From positions 8,060,001-8,124,000 of the forward strand of contig NC_046679.1 in the NCBI RefSeq assembly GCF_009870125.1: DNA of 64,000 nucleotides, in the 5' to 3' direction. Shown here piece by piece: positions 49,042 through 60,471 of this stretch. Each line of letters begins with the position of its first letter. The stretch's first letter is position 1. The notes below the pieces were generated by a model. That model made no database searches. It saw only the letters and a list, made by a program, of their open reading frames with translations, and was not told the origin of the DNA. The position numbers and the translations under genes were made by a program. The stretch comes from Drosophila pseudoobscura (taxonomy: Eukaryota; Arthropoda; Insecta; Diptera; Drosophilidae).

Positions 49042-49385
49042 GTAGAGAGACTTACATTTGCTTGTGGCACACCACGCACACCCAATCCGTGGTGCGCGAG
49101 GTGAACTCGCGACAGGCTTTGCACACGCGCAGCTTGCAGACGCGGCAGGGGGCGCCGCGGTTCGTGATGCGGCCCAGTTCGGTGGTGCAGCGAGCGCAGT
49201 GCCGACTCATGTCGTTGTGTGCGTTGTGGTTGTTGGTGTGTTGTTCGATCTGTTGTTGTTGTTGTTGTTGATTTTGCTGCATTGTATTCTGTTGTTGTTG
49301 TGTGGCATCGTGTGGCTGCACTCCTCCACCAACGACCTTAGCCGCACCCTTGCGCCTCAGCGAATACAATTCAGCGCGCAAGAGC
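25585..49385 (-). CDS. btsz: Bitesize, synaptotagmin-like protein (5' partial)
   Basis: Thirteen coding exons join in frame: 49385-49056, 46549-46422, 46359-44231, 44156-44015, 43222-42969, 42883-42754, 39323-32145, 27177-26981, 26922-26728, 26662-26408, 26343-26069, 26010-25802 and 25736-25585. They total 11,575 nt, at least 3,857 residues. Identification rests on an N-terminal zinc finger of four CX2C pairs as in Slp homology domains plus tandem C-terminal C2 domains with Slp hallmarks (RSDPYVKVYLLPDKSK, WMDATGKELSLWQ, ending WVEGSLVLRSSLDG). Rim is excluded because no PDZ domain is present and the C2 domains are adjacent. Known biology: Btsz acts at the apical cortex and adherens junctions, binds Moesin and phosphoinositides, affects growth, and its mRNA carries localisation signals within the coding region. 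The 5' exon for the first SHD helix is not found. Alternative N-termini are listed separately. Confidence 0.85.
26408..26922 (-). CDS. btsz: btsz C2A domain (two exons)
   Basis: Exons 26922-26728 and 26662-26408, both phase 0. The domain starts at about VKGQVEFAMQYNYKLAALEI and shows CKDLAAVDAKRNRSDPYVK (loop 1), the Lys-rich strand KRKTKVKKHTLNPIFDE, and loop 3 VWHSDMFGRNDFLGE. Loop 1 keeps both Asp ligands. In loop 3 the first Asp position is His (W-H-S-D), so Ca2+ binding may be weakened; Lys-rich beta-strand contacts suit phosphoinositide binding. Confidence 0.85.
26981..27177 (-). CDS. btsz: btsz common exon upstream of the C2 domains
   Basis: 197 nt, phase 1 in and phase 0 out. It starts EEAKVAAEELTRSPVIGQRQ once the first codon is completed, and ends RSSLSSLG. 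It is the shared junction point for all proposed isoforms. Confidence 0.75.
27319..28147 (-). CDS. btsz: btsz alternative first coding exon
   Basis: From ATG at 28147-28145 the frame runs 276 codons plus one base to the donor CAAG|GTAGGC. It ends in phase 1, the same phase as the giant exon, and so joins the same acceptor at 27177, giving a 703-residue isoform (276 novel residues plus the C2 tandem). The N-terminus opens MKQVNRLIGPRRAAK and has a strongly basic, Trp/Cys-containing core (GACWWRRKRRRRPRSY, then SLCCCRWGRARGK), an acidic run (DSEEEDDDID) and a His-Pro repeat. The frame is also open upstream of the ATG to an AG at 28196-28197, so an internal-exon form starting at 28195 is possible but less likely. 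Confidence 0.7.
28666..28696. repeat. (CAGG)n microsatellite
   Basis: About eight tandem CAGG units in the btsz intron. Confidence 0.85.
31792..32070 (-). pseudogene. Possible decayed actin-family fragment
   Basis: A minus-strand frame contains ISGYEITLFLMKKF, then KNYS, then VIREMRCNLEK, then SYGKGIT and TDEIFIAALM. These line up in order with the conserved actin/Arp segment GRDLTDYLMKIL, RGYS, IVRDIKEKL, SYELPDGQVIT and PEALFQPSFL. Small deletions are needed (about two residues after YS), and several stops in a row follow the frame at its downstream end. I judge it a remnant of an actin or actin-related protein gene or retrocopy; a chance resemblance is not excluded. Confidence 0.4.
32145..39323 (-). 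CDS. btsz: btsz giant cassette exon (7,179 nt)
   Basis: The frame is open for 2,393 codons, from acceptor CTACTACAG (phase 1) to donor GCGG|GTGAGT at 32144 (phase 1). The length is divisible by three, so skipping keeps frame. The first in-frame ATG is at 39282 (MDAMETSSSS), which could start an isoform of about 2,806 residues. Composition is Ser/Asp/Glu/Gln-rich with a His run near 38695-38725, poly-Ala, a Ser-Gln-His repeat near 37780-37840 and an Asn run near 35745-35763. Better-structured blocks are LEKYF motifs (34671-34709, 34861-34892), the helical block around RKDSFNNWSSDEETN and LAYFENELTRLMKTVPG (33598-33975), and a basic end (FQFLYSKRDARKRLN). In D. melanogaster the large Btsz exon carries the Moesin-binding region; I infer that it lies in one of these blocks. 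Confidence 0.85.
39324..42753 (-). other. btsz intron
   Basis: AT-rich noncoding DNA. An AT-rich block with repeat-like ends lies at 40508-40867. The short plus-strand open frame at 39580-39816 has no recognisable features. Confidence 0.55.
40508..40867. repeat. AT-rich block with ACAC...CCGTGT ends
   Basis: It opens ACACCCAGAGAAAAAG and closes TTTTTCTTTCCGTGTT, imperfect inverted ends. The interior is extremely AT-rich, with a degenerate internal duplication (TTTCTAA-AAATT...GTGTTTTAT-TTAAAA near 40662 and 40731). A similar block lies at 50950-51568. Confidence 0.35.
42754..42883 (-). CDS. btsz: btsz charged helical linker exon
   Basis: 130 nt, phase 0 in, phase 1 out. It begins GAAHTSKLGEQELQNAVEAA and ends QRRQEKEKEKAAEE, a predicted charged helix. 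Its phase-1 donor can join either the giant exon (39323) or the exon at 27177. Confidence 0.7.
42969..43222 (-). CDS. btsz: btsz linker exon
   Basis: 254 nt, phase 1 in, phase 0 out. It contains YSFHQQLMHRNSDLAMRLKK, a possible amphipathic helix, then a Pro/Gln/Ser-rich stretch ending ASDANAPS at the GTGAGT donor. No domain is recognised. Confidence 0.7.
44015..44156 (-). CDS. btsz: btsz exon with two SKIP (SxIP) motifs
   Basis: 142 nt, phase 0 in and phase 1 out. It opens QPPKKLETSKIPSPRPLAD and later has GTSKIPQPRRRNSRTG. Two TSKIP motifs 19 residues apart lie in basic, Pro/Ser-rich context, the form bound by EB1-family proteins. SKIP codons are at 44121-44132 and 44064-44075. Confidence 0.75.
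44231..46359 (-). CDS. btsz: btsz large linker exon with RQxTLP repeats
   Basis: 2,129 nt (709 residues plus two bases), rich in Pro, Gln, Ser and Tyr, with no folded domain recognised. A short motif recurs at least six times: LRQSTLPST, RRQSTLPAQ, MRQTSFPEP, TRQATLPNP, KRQTSPQYR and MRQQTLPNP. Later parts include YVDYFGDSSSSFLESDEVQ and RRQSRELQMQQEELAQLSSQ (a short helix). The long open frame on the opposite strand is a composition shadow. Confidence 0.75.
46422..46549 (-). CDS. btsz: btsz exon: SHD second helix
   Basis: 128 nt, phase 2 in and phase 1 out, with a TTCTTGCAG acceptor and a GTGAGT donor. It encodes EIQSASGEWIKDAYAAG and continues to RRSWTIS, matching the position of the Slp/Rim REI..SGAW(F)xK segment that follows the zinc finger. 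It completes the Rab-binding module. Confidence 0.75.
46550..49055 (-). other. btsz intron
   Basis: Noncoding. It holds a (GA)n tract at 49009-49027 next to the zinc-finger exon donor. No other feature is supported. Confidence 0.55.
49009..49027. repeat. (GA)n microsatellite
   Basis: A GA run about 30 bases from the splice donor of the zinc-finger exon, within the intron. Confidence 0.85.
49056..49385 (-). CDS. btsz: btsz exon: SHD helix end, polyQ linker and FYVE-like zinc finger
   Basis: The frame is open after a CAACAACAG acceptor (exon from 49385, phase 2) with no ATG at the exon start, so it is an internal exon. It opens LLRAELYSLRRKGA, like the end of the first Slp homology helix, then a Gln/Asn/His-rich linker, then the zinc finger CARC..CRVC..CKAC..CVVC (eight Cys) ending HKQM at the GTAAGT donor. 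In Slp proteins this domain binds Rab27. The polyQ linker between helix and finger is unusually long. Confidence 0.75.
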
Positions 49386-50949
49386 CTGTTGTTGTTGTTG
49401 TAATTGTGGGGGAGATTGTTTTTGTTGTTGGTTGTTGTTGTTGGTTTTTGTGGTAGGTGGTTCGATGGTCGGGTGATTTTTGGTGGAGGGGAGTAGACAT
49501 AACATAATTACGTGACAGACGCATAGACATTTCGATTCGATTTTGTTGGTTAGGAAACGAAAACACGTTACAAAAGTTAACATGACATTTTGTTATCGAA
49601 TTGAAGATAGAGACAGAGACAGAGACAAAGAGAAAGTGACAAGCGTTGGTGTGTGTGTGGTTGTGGTTATGGTTGTGGTGTGTGTGTGTGTGTGCGTGTG
49701 CGTGATGTTGGTGTAAGTTGATGGAAAGAGACAAAGAATATAAAAAGAACACACAAAAAGTTGTCATTAGTTGATTTAATAGCAATTGAATCGATTTTCG
49801 GAATGGAATTTGATACATTTTTGGTTAGTTTTGATTAGATTTATGCAGATTTCGGTACGATTGAGTGCAACATATACGATAATTCGGTTAATTGGTAAAT
49901 CAATTAAAGTGTGCTCAAAACAAAAACAAAAAAGAGAAGAAAATACATGAAATGCTGAGAGATTTTCAAGTCTGTTAAGTGAATTTTGGAGTATTCCGCT
50001 TGGACAGCCATCATTTGCTCAATTAATTACACCTACGCCAGGGCAGGGCACGAATCTCTGCTAATTCGATCAACATCTGGGCCTTGACAATGCTCCCTAA
50101 TTGAACGCACATCCTGGGACTCGACTCCCCACTCCCCATTCCCCGCTGAGTGCAAATTATGCAAATGACGGACGTGTAAGTAAAAGTTGGCAGTCCAATT
50201 AAATCTCCAATCAAATGTAAGTCGATGCCCGGTTACCAAATTAAACTGAAGGCCGCTGCGGGTCCCCAGCTGGCCCATCCTTTGGCCAGGCTCAGGCTCA
50301 AGCTGCTTAATATTAACGCGCGGTTGGCAGGCCAGGGCCATAAAATAAAACAGGGGCTGCCAAGCCGAGCTGCTGACACATAAAACAAATACACGGCCAG
50401 AGCACAGGCACCGGGACACATGTGTATGTAAATGTACGATATGCGTAAGTGTGATGATGTGTCAGTGAAGGAGTCACGCAGAGCGCATAAAAATCCAAAC
50501 AGGATTTTGGTTTCTGTGTAAATTATGTCGGCACCCGAACAACAGCAGCAGCAGCCGCAGGAACAGCACTTTTTAATTATAATTTTATCTTCAGTTGAGC
50601 ATCGGGATTCAAGTGAGAACGAGGAATGGAATGGGATGCGTGTGTGCTTTATTAGCGCCACAAAATCGAGCAAAGTCTAGCTGCCAGGCAGCCCATCAAA
50701 GGAGCGAACAATGGCGCCCGGCAACGGTAACGCCAGCGGAAACAGAAACCAAGCCAAAGCTGTTGCATACTCTCAGGAGCACGCACACACATAAGCAGCA
50801 CCAGCACCAGCACGGCCACGGACCACAGCCAGCCAGCCAGGGGGATGGAGACATGTTTTATTGGCCTGGTTAACGCATAAGTCCTCTCCTGCTCCCGGGC
50901 AGAAACTAGCTTTTGGCTCAATTCCTGCCTGAAAATCCACATGGAACGG

Positions 50950-51568
50950 ACACTGGCAAAAACTAAAGTTCAGAAAGTTAATTCAAAACAAGTAATGGTT
51001 GATTTTTATCGAAAAACCAGATTGTGTTCAAATTAGATGTTTCAGAAAGTCTTTTTTCTTACAGGCTAGTGCTCATTGGAGTCTTGATTGATTGATAAAT
51101 AATTTGCCTTTCTAAGGATAATTTGTGATATCCAAGAGCTTATAATTTTCATATTTATCAGGCATAAATTCACTTGTCTTGTCACTTGGGGAAACATGGC
51201 GCTCCCTTAAAAGGTGTCTCTTTCATTTCAATAAGGTTTCATTTCCTTCCTCGTAAAAACCATTCGATTGTGGAAATAAAACAAAAAAGAATCCATAGTA
51301 ATTCATACCATAAACGCATTTTTAACTAGTTTTTCCCTCATTTCCAAAAACCAATGCATATTCAAATTCTTTAACCATCTTTGCCGAATTCGATTCCCAA
51401 ACAAAATAGTTTTCCCTAATTTCTTGGCAGATTCTTTGTCCATTTCATGTAGCTGTCGTTAAAGCCATAGTTCTGGAAGCATTTTTCTTGAAAAAGAACT
51501 CATAAGAACTCTTATTTATTCCAATCTAGATACGTTTCCCTAGAGTGGAACTTGTGTTCTCGCCGTGT
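50950..51568. repeat. AT-rich block with ACAC...CCGTGT ends
   Basis: It opens ACACTGGCAAAAACTAAAG. Its right end reads CTTGTGTTCTCGCCGTGT, whose complement ACACGGCGAGAACACAAG resembles the left end with several mismatches. The interior is AT-rich and lacks coding potential. The ends resemble those of the block at 40508-40867, and a start of the same type (ACACTGGCAGAAAAAATAG) occurs at 57903. Confidence 0.35.
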
Positions 51569-54500
51569 AGCAATCGTCATGTTTAATGCCGCCATCTGCT
51601 GGCATGTCAGGATCGCATGTACCACCCGTACAACTCCATGAGGATGTGGCTCTGGATGGGCAAGGGAAGGCGAAGTGTTTGTTCATGTCCTGTGTTCGTT
51701 CGAGTGCCACTGTAGTTGTTGTTTTTGTGGTGGTAGCAACACGACTGCTGGGTTATGAATTAATAATCGTAATAAGCCATTAGGACCGCCAGGGGTTGAG
51801 GCAGTGCCAGGGGCGCAGCAGGGACAAGGGTAACAATGGGCTGCGAAAAAGTGCTAAACCTAAATAGCCATAAATTCACAGTGACCATGAAAACAGTGCA
51901 AAGACCTGGCTTTGTTGCCTCCTGTATGGTGTGTGTGTTCCCGATAGAATATGATTAAAAACCCTAACACGGCCTAAACAAATAGCTTTACGCATGTTTC
52001 TGATTGTCCTGGATCCCCGGATCCTGTCCCGTGCACGGCTTATGCAAATAAGCAACTAATTAAACTGATGTAAATCAGCAGCGTCCCGGTACAGGCTATG
52101 GGTCTGTGACTGTGGTCCTTTTTGTGGCCTTTTGGGCGTGTGACCTTTTGGCCAGATCGAACACCTGGCACCACCACCAAGCAATGGCTTATTAGATATC
52201 AAAAGGAAGATAACATTTGCCGCTTTCCTTCTTTTCCTGCTTTGATGTTGCCATGGGGCAGCAGCAGCACCAGACAAGGGAAAAATAATTCTCCTCTTTG
52301 AGAGCTTACCGCAGCGGAGGGCACGAAACAGAGCTCTAAGGCGGGGGATTGATTTGGCTCGAGAAAATCTGGAGTAAACAAATGCCATGCCACATCAACA
52401 GCAGAACGACTGAACATCTGCGGTTGAATGTGAAACTGTTTTGCAAAAGTTTTAAATTGAAAAATACACACTAAATAAAAATAGAAGAGGAATAGAAAAC
52501 ATTTTTAAATTATTCAGATTTCAGAGAGCGAATAAAATATGCTAGAATCTGGCATCTGTCCTCCTTCTCTCTCTCTCTCTGTCTCTATTTTCCTATCTCC
52601 CAGAGTTTCCGCAAAGTATGCCATAATTCAAATCATTTCGGACCACAGACAACGCCACCAGAGCGCCACTAGAGCGCCACCAACTGACTGGCTGGCTGTA
52701 GAGGCTGCTGTCCATTAGATTTACGATTTTAATGACGCCAAATGCTGGCGGTGATGTGCCAGAGAACGCGAATATAAATAATTACCAGGCTAAATATGAT
52801 TTGTCGAGGGCTCTTTTTCCTGCCACGGCCGCTGCACTGACATGGACACGGAAAGATGGACAGGGACCGGTCAGGCTTCTGGCCGGAAGCTGGGGCGGGG
52901 ACAATGCCCAATTGGGGGCGGCAGCTCTGGGTCTGCTCTCGGACTCTCGACCTGACTTGGGTCTCGCGTTTCCGTTTCAAATTAAAACTTTTTGACAGCG
53001 TTGCGAGGCAAAACTTGAGAGTGTGCCCCATGGCAGGGGGGCTGCCAAGGTGGACCGCCGCCAAATGGACATCAGAAAATGTTAGGTGGCGGCTTTAAAT
53101 TAAAGCCTGGGCACCGGAAATGGCCTGCCATTTGCGCGCCTTTTAATTATGCAATTCACGACAAAATGGCGTCACTCGAGCCGCTCATATGTGTGCGTGT
53201 GTGTGTGTGTATGTTTCCGGGTAAGTGCTTGAAAATGTTATTAGTTTTAATTAATTTTAAATGTGCCACTCATAGGCGGTGCTGAAACGGCACGCCATCA
53301 GGACTTTGTGGGGCATTCAGCATGCCTTGCTTTTTATGCATTTTGTAAATTCCCTCTTTGGCGGAAACAGCACATCAGCGTAAATATACTTCCGTGTTTG
53401 CAGACCGCGGTCGAGCTCAAATCAAATTAAATGCGAATTTTGTTGAATTTTAAGTACCCGCGGCACACGTGTCGTATACTTGATGTGGGGGGACCAAAAA
53501 CCTAAATAAACGTTGATGCCATTTGCCTTTTTTCCCTCTGCCTCGTGGTGAGCAGGGATACGGCAGCGGATATATCAACATTATTGAGCAGTTTGCAACA
53601 CGGAGAGGTACCTTGAGCCGGCTTAAACTGCAATCCAATTACCGCTTCCGGCAGGGAGTTTAAGAAGGTGTTGGTCAAAGGATACTACCTTTAGAAGAAG
53701 TGCCTTGGGTGGGAGCACCTAATCTTCCATTAGCAGTAAGGGGGATTCCTTCCTTTGGGACTGCCCGTTAGGGTATTCACTCTCCAGTCAGCTGGCAGCA
53801 GCATCCTTTTTCATCTTGTTAAACTTCGATTTGACAATGATAACCAGGGCCAGCAACAGACGAGGGTCCTCTCAAGGCAGCCCTCAGCTGTGCTTTGGCA
53901 TTTGCATAATTACGTATAGGACAGCCGCAGAGGCAGACACAGACGCAGAGGGTATTTTGTGAGGGATGGGGTGGGATGGGATGTGTCGCAGCATACGAGT
54001 ACATTGACACCGAGACACAGATACGAGCTGGAGGGTGGGGATCGTGGTGCTGAACTTGACGAGTATATCTGTGTTGGCTGTGGCTGAAAATTAATGGTTT
54101 TGGCCTGGCCCTTTCCCCTTTCAGCGGCTGGCTCTCGGCCCCCGGGCAGGGGTTTACATTAGCTTATGGCTCATAAGGCGGTGTCTTTTAGTCTGGGACC
54201 AGCTCGGTCAGGGCTTTAGTGGCCATCTGCAGATGAATGATACCAACAACCAGCCAGCCGCAAGACATCATCTCAGACCCCAGATCTTGGCTCATAATAA
54301 AGCTAATAATAATGAATGCTTTGGGTTGGTGGAAGTGTAAATGGTTGATAAAGTTATCTTTGAGTTTGTTAAACGAGCGGAAACTCTTCGGCATACGGTG
54401 CACACTCGAACCGTATGTAAATGAGCGTTTAACACGCGGCGTATGAGCAATATTCATGAGCTGCATTGCGCATACGCCAGGTGTGCAGCTGCATCCCAAT

Positions 54501-57500
54501 TGACTGCCAATCCCTCTCGCACAAAAAAGTGTATAAAAGTTAATGTCGCTGCAGTGCCGCTGGCGAAACAGGATTATTCAGCGACTCTTTGGCATTTCTG
54601 CATAATTTAGCGAATGCAAAAAGTTTTAAGACCAATCCAGAAGGAAATGGACCCTCCCACAGGCGAGCAGGCGACCAGGCGAGCATAAATTTTGGTGGCA
54701 TAACAAATTTTGATTGCTGCGCACTTTGCACCGCCGTTCCACGTGAAAAGACGCTGAAAGTGAGTGTTCCAACTGGGCGACAAGATGAAGTGTTCGCAGC
54801 AGCCATGAGACTGAGACGGGCCGGGCCCTATATAGGGCACACAAATAGACCGTGAGATAAGAGACTCTAAAAAAGAGATGGAGAGAGGGGGAGAGAGAGA
54901 GACTCTGGCCGCCCGCTGAGCCATCTGCCATCTGCCTTCTGTCTTCTGTCGCAGCAAGGTCGTTCCATTTGTCACATTTCTGACAGTTTGCAAAAGCGAT
55001 TGCCAAATGGCAAACTAGAAAATTGTGTCACTTGTTTTGCTGCTTCCAAAATGGCGATGGCTGAAGCTGGGGCTAAGACCGAGGCTGAGAAGGAAAGCAC
55101 CTGCTGTTGGCCAATCCAAGCCCAGCGAGATTTATGGCCGCACTTCTTTTCCCGCTGCTGCTGACATTTGTCTTAACCAAAGTTTTTCGCTGGCCAAATC
55201 CACTTTCACAATGGCACAAAAATGGCCAAACATTTATTACTTAATAAACGCGGCCAGAACCCAGTCCCAGTTCCAGTCCGCAGCCCAAAAAATAAGTAAA
55301 TTGAAAGAGCCCCAAGACGGAAGAGAAAAGAATGGGAAACTTTTGTGTTAAGGGCTTAGGGGGTTTCTGTTCGAGTTGTTTTTGCGGCAGTTGGCTTTGT
55401 TGTTACAGCCTTTTTACAGCGCTTAACCGAGCCATTCGTGCGTTAAATTATAGCCAAAAGTCTTTTGGGGGCCCAATCCGTTGTCCGTTGCCTGTTGCCT
55501 CTTGCCTCTTGTCTGAGATTTGCTTTACGCGCCAAATCAAACAAATCGTCAATTTGTACTTTCATTTACTTTCCTGTTCGCTCAACGATAAAGCGGGGGA
55601 GCACTGCGAAAGAGGTGTGTGTGTGTGTGTGTGGCAAGGATGGGTGGCAGCGCACCGGAAATCGCACTGCTGCCATTTTAAGTACCGGCTAAATAACAGT
55701 TAATCGACGCATCGCTTGTCAGCGATGTCATCGTCGCCACGATTGTCCTCCATTGTTGCTATTGGCCATTGTTATACTCTTTCAGAGGGTAACACGGACT
55801 TGAAACAAGCAGGGGTCTTGGGCAGACCCTTCTCTTTGGTATAAGGCTGTGATAGGGGCACAATCGGTGGAACATCTGTGGAAACATATACAACCAGAAA
55901 TCGATCTACCTGCAAGGGTATGTAAAGCTTTCTAGTCTCTCATTTTCGTCGCCGCTTACTGTTTACTGCTATTATTCTTGGTCTCCACTCGCTGTTGACC
56001 ATTGTCTGTTTTTCCGTTTTGGTTTGTTTGCCTGGCTGTTCGCTTATTTGCCTTAACTTGGCTGGCAGCGCGCCCTTTTCGCCGAGAGAATAACAACAAA
56101 ATGACGAAGGGAAAACGGCTTTTTTTAATTGACATTTGAGGGACTTAATTGGCCCGGCCATTCGTCTGGGACAGACGCATAATTTAGCGTGAAATTATGA
56201 TCCAATGAGCCATAAACGGAGCGACATGCCAAGGAGGGAATGGCCAGCGAAGGCTTTAATGAAAGCAAGTCTTAGGCGTTTGAAAAACCTTAACCAAACA
56301 CTGAGATTGAGTTACAATCAAGCTTTTCCTTTTGATCAAATGTGCACCAATTTGATTGCAAATCAGTTTCCTTAAGATCCCTCAAGCAATTGGATACTGT
56401 GCCCAGCTTGGACCCTTTTGCCGGTTGTAAATGATATTTTATCAATCCGTTGGGTTCCATAACCAGGCTGGCCATTGTCGCCGCTCATTATCCTAATGAA
56501 GTGCGGTCATCAATCATGGGGCGGGACGGAAGGCCTCTACCCTCCTGCTGGCCGCCATGCGTGCATCATGTTGCGTTGTAATGAAACACGATTTCTGCTG
56601 CTTTTCAATAAGCAATCAATGGGGACAAATTGTGCGATGGGAATGTGGAGATGGAGATTAAATATACACGAGTATGTGCGCGTGTCTATTGATGTTTTTG
56701 TGCCCTGGAGCAGTGGAACATTGGAGCATGCTATGCTCGTGGCATGTCCTGAATGCCAGATAATGCTACCATGTTCGAGTACGAGTCTAACAAATTTCAA
56801 TATTTTCATTTACGAGCACTCCTCCACGGAGCGTGTGGTGTGTGCTGCTGTTCCTACTGTTGTTTTTGGCGCATGTGCGAAAACAACAAACGGACAAAAG
56901 GATAACGGATAGGGGATATGTGTGGTGGGGAAAACCGGAGAAAAAAAACCGAAAGCCTGCATTGTTGGCCATATTTCGTGATTAATATTTGATAAGTCCC
57001 ACATGTAAACTAAGCAAAATCAATATCAGGTAACCGAATGGAGTGGAGCCCTGTAGTCCCGGAGTCCTGGAGCGTGGGTGCCAGTGTACGTGCTAACAAA
57101 ACGAGAAATGCGAGTATTTTTGGACCGGACTCGCTCGAATGCCCGAATGGTCGGTCAGCTTGTGGTGGCACGGAAATATTTCATTCAACCCGCTCGGGGA
57201 TAACGGTGTCAGTGTGTTAATATTCAAATCGGAGGAGCACTCTTAGCTCCCGGCCGGCAGGATACCGGAAAGTCATTGACATGAAAGTCACGTAACCCGA
57301 CTTAAGTTTCGACTTTCCAACAGTTCGACTTATTGACAGACGCGCCGAAAGTTATGAAAACATTAAAAAGAAACGCATGCCCGCCCTCCGCCTGGGGCAC
57401 AGTTGGGTTGGGTTTTTCCGAGGAGGGGATAGAACGAAAAAGGGTCTCCGGTTGGGCCACAAAAAAAAGAAAGGAAATGGAGAACGAAGAGAAATGCGAA

Positions 57501-60439
57501 AACGAAACAAAATTGCTAAACACTTAGTCAAATGAAGCTGCGACTGCGACCCGGGCGCATTTTCCGGACGAGAGCTTCGGAAAATTTGCTTCTTCTTGTA
57601 TAAAATTATAAATTTATGGCCGGCGTCTGCACAAAAATAAATACAACAAAAAAAGTGAGGCAGGGCCCGGTCCCCAGGGTAGGGCAAATAAATGCCTGGA
57701 CTGGACTGGACTGGACAGGCCGGACTTTAAACGCTTCACTAGCTGCCCAGCCAGACCCAGAGCCAGAGCCAGAGCCAGCGGCCGAGATAGAGAAAGAGAA
57801 ATCTGGTTATCCCCCCCGTTAAAGGCGCCAAAATAGTCGGCTTTAATCTGCCTCTGCTCTCAGATGGAAAGTGTGTGAAGAGATTTATGTGCTTAATGCG
57901 ATACACTGGCAGAAAAAATAGTCTCGAATGCCTAGCTTTGCCTTATGAAATATTCTAGAATATTAGCATTGGCGTCCGAGTGTGTCATTTGTCTTGATTT
58001 ATTTCCGAGCATCATTGAAGCTATTCCTGGAGATGCCCAGGAAGTACCTGCTCCAGACAAGTGCCATCGAATTCATTCACTTAATTTTCGTGTCAAAACT
58101 GAAGTGAGACCTGAACTTTTTTGAACAAGTCCATCTTTTATAATTCCCATTGCCCTGTGCGAACTTGGTCATGCTGTCTGACCTCTGCGGCACAAAAAAC
58201 AGAAATCAAGGGAAAACCCCACCCACTCAAGACCAAGTCAACGTCTAACCGTAAATAAAGTTGCCGTAGCCATCGCCGTCGCCGTCGCCATCGAGTGAGT
58301 GCTACGTGCCGCCGCCGCCGACAAATTGTACGTGCGTAAATTGGCCGCCTGCCAAAAAGGTTATTGACTTATGGCCAGAAGCAGAGTTACAGCCAGTGCC
58401 CGTTGCCGTAGCTCACAAATTTGGCCAACCAAGTGCCGTTGCCTGGCAGAGACCGTCTTCCGTTTGGGCCTGCCTCTGCCCCTGCCCCATGCCCCTGCCT
58501 CATCCGTCAGATGGACCGAGCGTGACAATGTTCAATTCATTGCCTGCCCCATTCAGAATTTTAAGTAATTGAAGGCAACGCACACGCTAACTAGCCAACA
58601 ATTCCGTTTAATTATGTAATGTCCAGACGATTTATGACACAGGCCGGTGCGGACTGAGGGAATTTGCATTTTCACGCTTTTCCCCAAATTACTCAGTTGG
58701 CCAAAAGTGGCACGCTCTCTCCCTCTCTCTCTCCCCCTCGAATGCCACAGGAAAGTTCCTACAAACGTAACTGGGACAAAGTAATCCCACAACTGGCTGA
58801 TAAATGAATTATTCGCATTAGAGCGGCTTGGGTAAACGTGGCCAAAGGTCAGCCGACAACGACTATTAGTATAGATTGAAATTGGAAAATTGGAAAATCT
58901 CATTAGGCATGGTCAAGGCTGTGATAATTTATCGAGTCAAGTGTCGATTATTGAGTTAACAAATTACTGGGCATCTTTGTTGAAAGGCAGTTGTGGAATG
59001 TGTGATTGCAACAGGCAGCGGTCTGCCAAGTGCCACATATTGTCTTTCTGTCGGATAAGTATCTCTTGTCGTTGATTAGGGTATTTTTTGTAATTGTATG
59101 CAGTGGTTTAAGATAGTTAACCAACAATTACACAGTATATTAAACAATTGTGGGTTCTATTCACATCACAATCACGAAGGTCGAGTGTGGCCTGACGAAC
59201 AGAAGTCTCTGAGATTTAGGTACTCAACTCTTTCTTCTTAAACACATTATTTACGATAACTTATAGGTGTTATTGTTAATAAAAATATGTCATGGCTGGA
59301 AATATATACAGTTTTTTTGAGGCTTTTACCCTTTTTCCCTCCAACAAACTTCAATGAAAATTAACCCAAAATCGTATGCATATTTTCTTGTTTAATTTCA
59401 TATTCGATGGCTTCCTGCAGTTCTCAAAATAGTAACTTTATTTATGTGAAGTCGCATAAATATCCATTTGGGTAGCTTTGAAGGAAAACCGAAATACAAG
59501 GCACTTTGCACTCCACCAAACTTGGCCGAAAACAACCAACAAAATCTGCTCAGATGTGTGTGGGTGGGCCGTATTTTAGCAGCGTATAGAGCTGGCGTAG
59601 TTGGCTGTTAATTCTGCACATGTGGCGCACTCCATGCGGGGACTCGGCCGCTTGCCATTTTCGAATTCGATTTTGTTTCTGCTTTTCGCTTCACGTTTCA
59701 CGTCTCCACTTGGGCTGGCTATAAAATTTATGACAAAAACTTAATTCAATTTGAGCCATGTGTCAATCAACAGCTGCATTTAAGTGGAAAGTTATGTGCA
59801 GCCAGGCGGCCGTGTGGGGGGCCGTTCTGTCAGTTTATTTTGACACATTTTAACACACACCAGATAATGCATTGGAGGTGGTGTTCCTTTGGTAAATGCC
59901 GCCTGTAACTAGAGTGGAATTTAAATATTTAAACAGCCAATTGATTTGGCAGTTGGCCTGTTGCATGGTGTGAAAGGTGGCCGCACTGATTGACTGCAGT
60001 GCAAGGTACAATTTGATTTTCAATCAACTGGTACTTCATTAGAGTCCTGTTGAGCAGTAAATTATATTCTGCCTGTCGGGCAAAAGGCACCTGTTGCGGC
60101 TGCTCCAATCAAGGCACATTCCGACGACAAGTCAACCCGTCGCCACGGAGGTGACTCGACCTGACCTGACCTGACCCGCTTGTGTCAAAGCCAGAAGCTG
60201 AGAATGTGGCGCTCTGCCAAAGGCCACTCTGTGCAACAGGCACATCATGTTGCCCCATGTGGATACATCGGATTGAGGAACGTGGCCTGGGTTCGTGATC
60301 CGAGTTGACAGGCTGAATGCTGAACGGTGAACGTCGAGCACTCTTCAAAAATGCGGCTAAGCATTAAAAATTGATTGTGCTGCAAACGAAAAACGCAAAG
60401 CAGCTAAGCAGCCACAGCCACTCACATCCAACCAGCCAC

Positions 60440-60471
60440 CCATCCATCCACCCATCCATCCATCCATCCAT
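60440..60471. repeat. (CATC)n microsatellite
   Basis: A run of CATC units with one interruption, in noncoding DNA. Confidence 0.8.

Noticed and set aside
49056..49385. Identification of the zinc-finger gene as Rim
   Set aside because: Rim also has this type of zinc finger, but no PDZ domain is present and the C-terminal C2 domains are adjacent with Slp-specific sequence.
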